DNA of 11,161 bases from Myxococcales bacterium (GTDB lineage: Bacteria > Myxococcota > Polyangia > Fen-1088). The DNA lies in the NCBI GenBank assembly GCA_003153875.1, contig PMBY01000380.1, positions 11,865-23,025 on the forward strand, written 5' to 3'. Positions 1 to 5,774 of this stretch are shown in pieces (position 1 is the stretch's first letter; each line of letters starts with the position of its first letter). The notes under the pieces are model-generated. The model ran no database searches, had not been told where the DNA came from, and was given only the letters and a program-made list of their open reading frames with translations. The position numbers were made by a program, and so were the translations under genes.

Positions 1-744
1 GCCGCAGCCGTGGTCGAATCGTGGGTGCGGGACGATCTCGCGCGATCCTTGCTGGACCCGCACGAAGTCTCGACGACGGGAGGCGCGCCGGCCAAGGAGC
101 CCTTGCCACCCACTGCCGGCCCTGCCTCGGGGCCGGCTGTTGCAAGCGCCGTCTCCGCTCCAGCTCATTCCGGTGGCCGTTCCCGTCCCACTGTGACTGT
201 GGTTGCCGACACCTCGTTGGCCACGGATGGCACTTTGTGGATCGGCGCAGCCCTGGGAGCTTGCGTGCGCGTCGGCCGGTTCTGTGTTGGCGTCGACGTG
301 CAGTTCAGCGGCGACACGGCCGCCACCGGGAATGTCGGTGCTCTCTACGCGGTGGTTGACAGCTCGAACGCAGCCTGCACAGAACCGCAGCGCAAGTTGA
401 CCCGTATGGGCGGCAATGCGCTCATGACCGCTGATCTGCCCCTGCGCGTGGGAGCCGGAACCCTTGGTCCGGGGATTGGGCTGGGAGCAGCTTGGTTGTC
501 TACCAATGCCGTGCTGGACCAACATAGCGGGAACGCCACGACGGTTGGCCTTGTCGCAGAACCGCGGATTCAATTCTCCTGGCCCTTGGGCTGGGGCCTG
601 GCGGCGGACGTGGGGCTTCGCGCCGACATCTTGCCGTTCGCGCACCGGAAGCACCTCACTTCTAGTGACTTCAACCTGCCGGGCGAACCCCTGGGCTTCT
701 TGCACGCCGGACTCGGTCTCCGCTACGGGCCCCTCGCACCATGA
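1..744 (+). CDS. C-terminal part of a probable outer-membrane beta-barrel protein (5' truncated by the window)
   Basis: The reading frame is open from the first base, so the true start lies to the left; the GTG at 10 is only the first start-like codon. About 247 residues are visible. The first 25 are charged and helical (VVESWVRDDLARSLLDP), followed by a Pro/Ala/Ser/Gly linker to about residue 60. The rest alternates short hydrophobic strands with Gly- and Asp-rich turns (for example LRVGAGTLGPGIGLGAAWL) and ends LHAGLGLRYGPLAP. That pattern suggests a small outer-membrane beta-barrel. In myxobacteria such proteins often close operons that begin with a sigma factor and a TPR or FecR-like protein, so it may end a separate upstream operon of that kind. 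No specific family is recognised. The fold is inferred from strand pattern alone, and a non-barrel exported protein is possible. Confidence 0.6.
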   Translation, partial: AAAVVESWVRDDLARSLLDPHEVSTTGGAPAKEPLPPTAGPASGPAVASAVSAPAHSGGRSRPTVTVVADTSLATDGTLWIGAALGACVRVGRFCVGVDVQFSGDTAATGNVGALYAVVDSSNAACTEPQRKLTRMGGNALMTADLPLRVGAGTLGPGIGLGAAWLSTNAVLDQHSGNATTVGLVAEPRIQFSWPLGWGLAADVGLRADILPFAHRKHLTSSDFNLPGEPLGFLHAGLGLRYGPLAP

Positions 745-816
745 CCTTGACGCCTGATTCATGCAACGCGGTCCGGCGCGGGCTCGGCGGCTTTCGGCGC
801 CTGGGCGCTTTTCGTG

Positions 817-848
817 CGAAGAAGTTTCGGGGTACCGGGCACTAACCA
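817..848 (+). promoter_or_regulatory. ECF-type promoter candidate for the sigma/anti-sigma operon
   Basis: CGAAGAA at 817-823 is followed by 12 bases and then CGGGCACTAACCA at 836-848. The same two boxes with 11-12 bp between them recur before three other transcription units in this window. Taking GAAG as the -35 core and GCAC as the -10 core gives about 17 bp, within the usual ECF range. The predicted transcript would start near 850-855, upstream of the sigma factor start at 931. Its position before the sigma gene suggests autoregulation, which is inferred. Confidence 0.6.
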
Positions 849-872
849 TCTGTAAGCTACGAGGACATGCAC

Positions 873-926
873 ATGCCAGGGCTTAACGCTGCTTTGCGGC
901 GGGCGCGAGTTTCACGCGCTCGGTGA
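873..926 (+). CDS. Possible 17-residue leader peptide upstream of the sigma factor
   Basis: An ATG at 873 lies 8 bases after a GAGG at 861-864, which is ordinary Shine-Dalgarno spacing, and opens a frame encoding MPGLNAALRRARVSRAR before TGA at 924-926. The stop is 4 bases before the sigma factor ATG at 931. The peptide is strongly basic. A second ATG at 867 is in the same frame but sits too close to the GAGG. It could couple translation to the sigma factor, whose own GAGG (925-928) is very close to its start. It may equally be chance, and nothing is known of such a peptide. Confidence 0.25.
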   Translation: MPGLNAALRRARVSRAR

Positions 927-930
927 GGAA

Positions 931-1536
931 ATGATCCGCAGGCACGAAGGCAAGCTGCTCCCCTTCCAGCGCAATTCCGTGTGGCTGGCAGATACCACCG
1001 ACGAAGTGCTGGTGGCAGCGTGTGCCTTGCACGACCCCGGTGCGATGGGCGAGCTGTTCGATCGTCATGGCGATGCGGTCCACCGGTTTCTGTCGCGCCT
1101 CATGGGTGCGGGCTGCTGGGATGTGGACGACATGGTTCACACCACGTTTATTGAGGCTCTCCGCTCTGCCGCGCGCTTTCGCGGCGGCTCGTCGGTGAGA
1201 ACTTGGCTGTTTGGCATTGCTTCGAATATCGGGCGCCACCACATCCGCGACCAGGTGCGGAGGCGGTCCTTCCTCAAGGCCTTGGGCGATATCAAGCCAG
1301 CGCCCGGCCAGACCCCCGACCAGGCCGCCGAGCGCCAGCAGATGGTTGAACGCGTGGCCGCGGCACTTGCGCAACTGCCCTTCGATCTGCGGGCGGCCTT
1401 TGTTCTGTGCGATCTGGAGGAAATGTCAGGCGCGGATGCGGCTGCGGCCCTCGATGTTCGGCAAGGGACCTTGGGCCGGCGCCTGTTCGAGGCGCGGCGG
1501 GCTCTTCGTGCAGCCGTGGCGGAGGTGCGACCATGA
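931..1536 (+). CDS. ECF-family RNA polymerase sigma factor
   Basis: This 201-residue protein has the size and two-domain layout of an extracytoplasmic-function sigma-70 factor. Region 2 spans about residues 38-112 (GELFDRHGDAVHRFL, then DVDDMVHTTFIEAL, RFRGGSSVRTWLFGIASN and a basic tail). Region 4 spans about 137-195 (LAQLPFDLRAAFVLCDLEEMS, then the helix-turn-helix DAAAALDVRQGTLGRRLFEARR). There is no region 3. The ATG at 931 is chosen because upstream in-frame codons back to the TAA at 853 contain no ATG, GTG or TTG; its GAGG is unusually close (2 bases). It overlaps the next gene by ATGA, so sigma and anti-sigma are probably translationally coupled. The promoter-like motif upstream recurs at neighbouring loci, so these are its likely targets by inference. 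The ECF subgroup cannot be assigned here. Confidence 0.95.
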   Translation: MIRRHEGKLLPFQRNSVWLADTTDEVLVAACALHDPGAMGELFDRHGDAVHRFLSRLMGAGCWDVDDMVHTTFIEALRSAARFRGGSSVRTWLFGIASNIGRHHIRDQVRRRSFLKALGDIKPAPGQTPDQAAERQQMVERVAAALAQLPFDLRAAFVLCDLEEMSGADAAAALDVRQGTLGRRLFEARRALRAAVAEVRP

Positions 1537-2555
1537 GCGAGCGCGCCACTTGCCCTCGTTTCGTTGAGATCGGCCGCCTGGCGTCTCCAGAGGATGTTCC
1601 GGAGCTACGTCTGCATCTGGAGCAATGCCTTTACTGTCAATCGCAGTGGTCTGCCACCAAGAGTCTCATCGAATCGATGCGGCAGCTTCCCGTCAAGGCG
1701 CCCGAGGTTGCCCGGCGACAACAGACGCGCAATGCACTCGTGCTCGCGGCCGCCGAGTCTCAGCGTCAGCGTTTCTCGCCTTGGTGGGTGAAGGCCGCGG
1801 TGTACGCAGTCGTGGTCCTGTGCGCGGCTGGCGTGTTCGCGGCAGTGGGCACCATCGCGCTGCCCTGGCTGCAAAGGCAGCGCGTGCGCACGCCAGCTGC
1901 CGCTCTTCGCGATCAGGACGGGCCACGCGCGACGACATCACTCCAGCCCCCGGCAAAGATCGAACCCGTCACCCAGACCGGGGCTGATTCGCTCGCATCG
2001 CCTGGGCCCAGCGCGACGGCGTCGGCCGAATCCTGGGCTTCCCGGATCCCCATCATGGAAGAGTCTCCTCGACATCAGACCACAACTCGCAGAGCGCGGG
2101 GAGCGCTGGCCTTGGCGTCGCGCCCAACGTCGTCACTGAATTCCAACCACCTGCCCAGCCCGGCGGAGTTGGCTTTCTCGGAGGGTTGGCAGGCGTTTCG
2201 CTCCGGCGACTATCCTGGCGCCATCGCGGGCATGAGGCGCGCCTTGCGTGCGGCGCCGACCTCGGCCCTGGCGGAGGATGCCCGATACTGGGAGGCCGTG
2301 GCCCTGGCGCGCCAGGGCTCGGTGGCCCAGTCCCGTGCGGTGATGGAAGATTTCCTGCGGCACTTCCCAGGTTCTCCTCGCGCCGGCGAGGTTTCCGCCA
2401 TGCTCGGCTGGTTCTTGGTCGAATCGCACGATTGGGCCGCAGCCGAGCGGCGCTTCCGCGCAGCCGAGAGCGATCGAGCGCCGGCTGTGCGTGAGAGCGC
2501 CAAGAAGGGCCTGGAGATCACGGGGCAGTTCTACGGCCGCTACCAAAGGCAGTGA
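1533..2555 (+). CDS. Membrane anti-sigma factor with zinc finger and periplasmic TPR-like domain
   Basis: This 340-residue protein starts at the ATG overlapping the sigma stop (ATGA), with GGAGG at 1521-1525 seven bases upstream. The N-terminus carries a zinc-finger anti-sigma signature: C7, then H28-x3-C32-x2-C35. A single membrane segment follows at about residues 88-110 (AVYAVVVLCAAGVFAAVGTIAL), then a low-complexity Pro/Ser/Thr linker to about 205. The C-terminal 130 residues contain helical tetratricopeptide-like repeats (ELAFSEGWQAFRSGDYPGAI, then DARYWEAVALARQGSVAQS, then AMLGWFLVESHDWAAAERRF). The architecture implies sigma binding by the cytoplasmic finger and signal or partner sensing by periplasmic TPRs. 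Its position next to the ECF gene fits this role. The activating signal is not visible; pectin fragments or envelope state are guesses from the surrounding genes. It ends exactly at the left inverted repeat of the 2554-2930 element. Confidence 0.88.
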   Translation: MSERATCPRFVEIGRLASPEDVPELRLHLEQCLYCQSQWSATKSLIESMRQLPVKAPEVARRQQTRNALVLAAAESQRQRFSPWWVKAAVYAVVVLCAAGVFAAVGTIALPWLQRQRVRTPAAALRDQDGPRATTSLQPPAKIEPVTQTGADSLASPGPSATASAESWASRIPIMEESPRHQTTTRRARGALALASRPTSSLNSNHLPSPAELAFSEGWQAFRSGDYPGAIAGMRRALRAAPTSALAEDARYWEAVALARQGSVAQSRAVMEDFLRHFPGSPRAGEVSAMLGWFLVESHDWAAAERRFRAAESDRAPAVRESAKKGLEITGQFYGRYQRQ

Positions 2556-2629
2556 GGTGATTCACCTCGAAGGCCACCCGCTGCTGAGAACGCAGAGGTG
2601 AGAGGGGAGGCCGCAGAGTTGGAGAAAGC

Positions 2630-2699
2630 GGAACGATCGGGCGTTCCCAGCGAATCTTTGCGGTTTGCGAATAGACCCGACGTTGGTAGCACGGTGCGG
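2630..2699 (+). repeat. Internal direct repeat, copy 1
   Basis: Aligns without gaps to 2767-2836. Shared blocks include CGATCG, GAATCT, GCGG followed one base later by TTGCGAA, then CGACG and GTAG. The centre, CGAATAG (2668-2674), 11 bases, then GTAGCAC (2686-2692), resembles the box layout of the promoter motif found elsewhere in the window, but it is a weaker match and precedes no gene on its strand. Confidence 0.65.
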
Positions 2700-2766
2700 A
2701 TGCGCGCACGGCCGACGAGCGCGCCGTAGGCACGACCAGCCAGCATCGCCACGGCCACGACCTCCT

Positions 2767-2836
2767 GGAGCGATCGTGGAGTTGTCGAGAATCTCCGCGG
2801 CTTGCGAAGAAACGCGACGCTAGTAGTACAGAGGGC
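2767..2836 (+). repeat. Internal direct repeat, copy 2
   Basis: Second copy of the 70-bp repeat, offset 137 bp from the first. It carries an exact CGAAGAA box (2805-2811), 11 bases, then GTAGTAC (2823-2829). The first box and spacing match the promoter-like motif before the porin gene, while the second box is divergent. Differences between the copies are single-base substitutions with no indels, so the duplication is not recent. Confidence 0.65.
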
Positions 2837-2955
2837 AGTGGTGAGATCCTTGGGCGTCTTCCCCGACTCTGTGGTCCCCCTCTCCCCTCTGCGTTCTCAG
2901 CGGTGGGTGGCTGTCGAGTGAACCCACCTCACGCCCTTGTTTCGCGGAATCCTGG

Positions 2956-5460
2956 TCAAAACTGACGCGCGGGCGGGGGCGGCGCCGGCGGCGGAGGAGG
3001 CGGTGGCGGCGACGGCGGAGCCCCGCCGGCTTCGGGCGGCGTGGGCGGTGCGGAGCTTCCCCCGACTGGCGGCGGCGTGGGAACGTTGGGGTCGGGCATC
3101 AGACACGACACCAGGTCGAACATCATGAACTCCAGGGCCTTTTCCGGCGCGGACAAGTCTCGCGTGGTCTTGCAGCCGGTGGGGAAGGTGGCGTCTTTGG
3201 TGTCGGCGTCAGCCCCCGAAACCACCGCGCTCGCCACATGCAGACCGGTGAACACGAAGCGACCGCACTGAGCCGCGGGCGCGGCGGTCGTGGGTGCGTT
3301 GAAGGTGAAGTAGTGGACATAGGAAGAAGGTGTGGCCTGGTAAATCCACTGCTGCGATGGCGGCTGGATGGTGGTGATGGCCGTCGGCTTGACGTCGCTG
3401 CCGAGCTGGATGGTGCCCTTGGTCGTGGTGCCGCCCACCGCCTGCAACCAGCTCGCAAAGGCCTGGCCCTTGGGGAAGCTCTGATCGATGGTCGCCGTGA
3501 TGTCGCCCAGACTGTCGTCGCTGCTATCTTCCACCCAGGTTGCAACGTCGCCGAAGGGCGCGTGGCCGTCCGGAGCGATGGAACATGGGTTGTCCGTGCC
3601 CCCGGCCACGCAAGGGTACTTGACGACGTCCTTGAGTGGCGGATACGCCTTGAGCCAGCCGATGTGGTAGTGCTCGGCAAAGGTGCGGCCGCCTCGCGCC
3701 AGGTACTGCACCATGTTCAGCTTCATAGCGTCGGTCAGCACGTTGCCGCTGGCCGAGGGGTCGGTACCGTCGGCCGGTTTCTTGTTGCCGTTGTAGCGGG
3801 TTTGGCTGGCACCGCAGGCCATCAGAATCACGTCGTACTTCATCATCGTCGTGAAAGTCGACCAGAACGGGAACGCTGATGGCCAGGTGGTGCCGTTGTC
3901 GTAGCTGGCCTTGCCGTTCTCGTCGTAGTTGTCGTTGTAGATGTTGATTGCGCCCTTGCCGTCGGGGTTGGTGAATTCCGCGGTATCGATGCCCATTCGC
4001 GTGAACAGACACTGCAGCCGGTCCGCATCACCGGCGGTGATGGCCATCTTGGGGATGCTGCCTTCGGCCTGGTTGCGCGGCAGGCGCAGACGTCGCGCCT
4101 GGCCGCTCGACGGGTCCGCAATGGCCTTGCTGGTGCATTGACTGACTTCCGATGCCTTGATGGTGACCTGGCGTCGCCACTTGCCCACCTGCATGACCAG
4201 CGGGAAATCGATGCCCACCGGGACATTGTCCAACTTGAAGCTTCCACTTGAGTCGGTGAGCGCGGTGGTGATGGGCTTGCCCGATACCGACGCCGAGCAA
4301 GTGTCGCAGGAGGCGCCGGTCGCGATGTTGGCCAGGGGCGCATCGGGCACGTACACGATGACGTTGTACAGTGGAACCTTGCCAGCGGGATCATAGACGG
4401 TTCCCGTGATGCCGGTGGATCCAGTGGCGCACTTCACCTGGGCGGCGCACATGGCGCCGCAACTTTGGACAGGACAGATGTTGGCGGTGCAGGTTCCACT
4501 ACCCGGGCAGTCGCCACAATGAAGCGTTCCACCACACCCGTCGCCGATGTCGCCGCAGTATTGGCCGCCTCCCGAGGTGGTACATGCGCTGCGCACGCAG
4601 GTGGGTCCGCCCGTGCACAAGCCCTTGCTTTGGTCGCAGACCCAGCCTGCATGGAAGGTGGAACAGGTATCTCCACAGTCGGCCGTTCCCCCGCAGCCAT
4701 CGCCGACCTTGCCACAGTACCTGAAGTTGGCAGCGCCATCACAGACGAGCTTTGTGCAGCCAGATCCTCCCACACAGGAACTCGAGGCGGCGTTGCATAC
4801 CCAACCCGCGTGGAGACTGGCACAATTGTCACCACAGTCGATTCCGCGCCCGCACCCATCACCCACCTTGCCGCAATAGCGCGCCCCGGCCACTGGATCG
4901 CACGTGGTGGGCGTGCAGACATCGGCATTGCCGACGCACACGCTGTTTTCGCACGTCCAACCCGGATTGACGCTGGCGCAGTTGTCGCCGCAAGGGAGCG
5001 CATGACCACAGCCGTCGGTGATGTTGCCACAGTAGGAGCCGCTGGTGGCCCCGACAGTATAGGTACACTGATAGGTGGGCTTGCAGTCCAGCCCGCCGAC
5101 GCACGTGTGCTGGGTTGGGTCACACGTCCATCCAGTGGGGCAGTTGTTGCCACAGTCGATCTCGCCATTGCAGCCGTCGCCAATCAAGCCGCAATACGCC
5201 CCCCCTGAAGACGCACAGGTGGCGGATGCGGTGAGCGGAACGCAGGCATCGACTGGCCCGGCGTCGGGAAGCACCACCCACACCCTCCCTGTGTCGGTCC
5301 CTCCGCCTGAGCCGCCGGCGCTGCCTCCGCCATCGTTGCCTCCGCAACCGCCGCTGACTCCCGAGACATTTGCCGAAGTACAGGCTCCGCCCAAAACCAT
5401 CAAGGGCGCGAGAAGAAGCGCACTGGCAACCAGGACAGACGTTGACGGAACGGATTTCAT
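2956..5460 (-). CDS. Large Cys-rich repeat lipoprotein with a regulatory-like beta-sandwich domain
   Basis: The ATG at 5460 gives an 834-residue protein and is chosen over upstream codons because GGGGGA precedes it and a lipoprotein signal follows at once (LLLAPLMVLGGAC, lipid Cys27). A Gly/Ser linker leads to five Cys-rich repeats at about residues 89-120, 143-175, 195-229, 248-282 and 301-329, each of the type YCG-x-I/V-x-DGC-x5-CG-x-NC followed by GW-x-C. Residues 350-430 look like a carboxypeptidase-regulatory/Cna-B sandwich (GITGTVYDPAGKVPLYNV; DSSGSFKLDNVPVG). Residues 470-785 form a domain I do not recognise, with a strand-turn pattern (YDVILMACGA; YLARGGRTFAEHYHIGWL; GRFVFTGLHVAS) reminiscent of amidotransferase-like folds but without a clear catalytic triad. 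The C-terminus is a Pro-rich tail. Homologues with this Cys pattern are, as I recall, often mislabelled tryptophan synthase alpha chain. Surface adhesion or glycan binding is a guess from its neighbours. Confidence 0.85.
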   Translation of the reverse strand: MKSVPSTSVLVASALLLAPLMVLGGACTSANVSGVSGGCGGNDGGGSAGGSGGGTDTGRVWVVLPDAGPVDACVPLTASATCASSGGAYCGLIGDGCNGEIDCGNNCPTGWTCDPTQHTCVGGLDCKPTYQCTYTVGATSGSYCGNITDGCGHALPCGDNCASVNPGWTCENSVCVGNADVCTPTTCDPVAGARYCGKVGDGCGRGIDCGDNCASLHAGWVCNAASSSCVGGSGCTKLVCDGAANFRYCGKVGDGCGGTADCGDTCSTFHAGWVCDQSKGLCTGGPTCVRSACTTSGGGQYCGDIGDGCGGTLHCGDCPGSGTCTANICPVQSCGAMCAAQVKCATGSTGITGTVYDPAGKVPLYNVIVYVPDAPLANIATGASCDTCSASVSGKPITTALTDSSGSFKLDNVPVGIDFPLVMQVGKWRRQVTIKASEVSQCTSKAIADPSSGQARRLRLPRNQAEGSIPKMAITAGDADRLQCLFTRMGIDTAEFTNPDGKGAINIYNDNYDENGKASYDNGTTWPSAFPFWSTFTTMMKYDVILMACGASQTRYNGNKKPADGTDPSASGNVLTDAMKLNMVQYLARGGRTFAEHYHIGWLKAYPPLKDVVKYPCVAGGTDNPCSIAPDGHAPFGDVATWVEDSSDDSLGDITATIDQSFPKGQAFASWLQAVGGTTTKGTIQLGSDVKPTAITTIQPPSQQWIYQATPSSYVHYFTFNAPTTAAPAAQCGRFVFTGLHVASAVVSGADADTKDATFPTGCKTTRDLSAPEKALEFMMFDLVSCLMPDPNVPTPPPVGGSSAPPTPPEAGGAPPSPPPPPPPPAPPPPARQF

Positions 5461-5483
5461 GCTTTCCCCCAGGGCGAGAACAT
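5457..5483 (-). CDS. Possible 8-residue leader ORF overlapping the lipoprotein start
   Basis: On the minus strand an ATG at 5483 opens a frame encoding MFSPWGKA whose TGA (5459-5457) overlaps the lipoprotein ATG as ATGA. The GGGGGA ribosome site of the main gene lies inside this tiny frame. An AAGGAAG precedes it at roughly 10 bases. It could couple or limit initiation, or be chance. Confidence 0.2.
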   Translation of the reverse strand: MFSPWGKA

Positions 5484-5517
5484 TGCGTGGGTTCTTCCTT
5501 GCTTCGCGGAGTCGCCT

Positions 5518-5548
5518 GGTAAGTGCCCGATGCAGCCGCAATTCTTCG
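5518..5548 (-). promoter_or_regulatory. ECF-type promoter candidate for the Cys-rich lipoprotein
   Basis: Read on the minus strand: CGAAGAA (5548-5542), 12 bases, then CGGGCACTTACC (5529-5518) followed by A. Compared with the sigma operon copy, the first box is identical, the spacer is the same length, and the second box differs by one base. It lies about 58 bp upstream of the lipoprotein ATG at 5460, a plausible leader length. Confidence 0.6.
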
Positions 5549-5672
5549 CGACCTTGACCGTCACCTGCTCAATGCTACCCGAGATTGGCGCTCAGGCGCG
5601 TCTTTCGCCGACGGCGCGCCGCGCCCGCGCGAACACGATGCCAACAGCGGTCGGCCCACCGCGAGTTTCGGC

Positions 5673-5703
5673 CGAAGAAACCCAAGGCGGCGGGCACTAA
5701 ACA
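5673..5703 (+). promoter_or_regulatory. ECF-type promoter candidate for the porin-pectinesterase unit
   Basis: CGAAGAA (5673-5679), 11 bases, then CGGGCACTAAACA (5691-5703). The second box matches the sigma operon copy in its first ten bases; the spacer is one base shorter. The porin start at 5775 is about 70 bp downstream. Confidence 0.58.
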
Positions 5704-5774
5704 CGGCAAGGCACATGCGCAGGCAAGTTCTGGTTCTCGCGCTTCTTGGATTTTCACCTGGGAGATCTCGACAC

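Larger units (their letters stand above)
2554..2930. repeat. Non-coding element bounded by 78-bp imperfect inverted repeats
   Basis: This fills the 400-bp gap between the convergent genes ending at 2555 and 2956. The left arm (2554-2631) and the reverse complement of the right arm (2853-2930) align along their length. They share a perfect 16-base core, GCTGAGAACGCAGAGG, at 2583-2598 and complementary at 2886-2901, plus shared GCCACCC, GAGAGGGG and CAGAGT blocks. The left arm begins with the palindrome GAGGTGATTCACCTC, which includes the stop codon of the preceding gene. No convincing ORF lies inside. The CTCTGCGTTCTC core resembles intergenic repeats I recall from planctomycetes, cyanobacteria and deltaproteobacteria, but I could not check this. 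A MITE-like mobile repeat or a long RNA hairpin that ends converging transcripts are both possible. Confidence 0.75.
5461..5774. other. Divergent intergenic region carrying two back-to-back promoter motifs
   Basis: This 314-bp stretch separates the minus-strand Cys-rich lipoprotein from the plus-strand porin. It contains one promoter-like motif on each strand (5548-5518 minus, 5673-5703 plus), about 125 bp apart. The ribosome-binding stretches of the two genes are also alike: both read TTYTCRCCYTGGGRGA shortly before ATGAA. In-frame codons extend upstream of 5775 (including an ATG at 5715), but no separate gene or RNA was recognised. Confidence 0.6.

Noticed and set aside
10..12. GTG at 10 as the true start of the first gene
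   Set aside because: The frame is open to the window edge, there is no ribosome site visible and no signal peptide follows, although the product looks exported; the gene almost certainly begins further left.
791..815. A terminator after the first gene (GCGC-CTGG-GCGC followed by TTTT)
   Set aside because: The stem is only four base pairs with a short T run, too weak to call in high-GC sequence.
883..1374. A 163-codon minus-strand frame opposite the sigma factor
   Set aside because: The sigma factor's regions 2 and 4 are unmistakable on the plus strand; the antisense product has no family features.
2540..2758. Two short minus-strand frames (71-72 codons) inside the inverted-repeat element
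   Set aside because: Their sequence is dominated by the repeat arms, shows no domain, and no good ribosome site was seen; the element is better read as non-coding.
4465..5208. A 247-codon plus-strand frame opposite the Cys-rich repeats
   Set aside because: It mirrors the repeated Cys modules of the real minus-strand gene and has no ribosome site or domain of its own.
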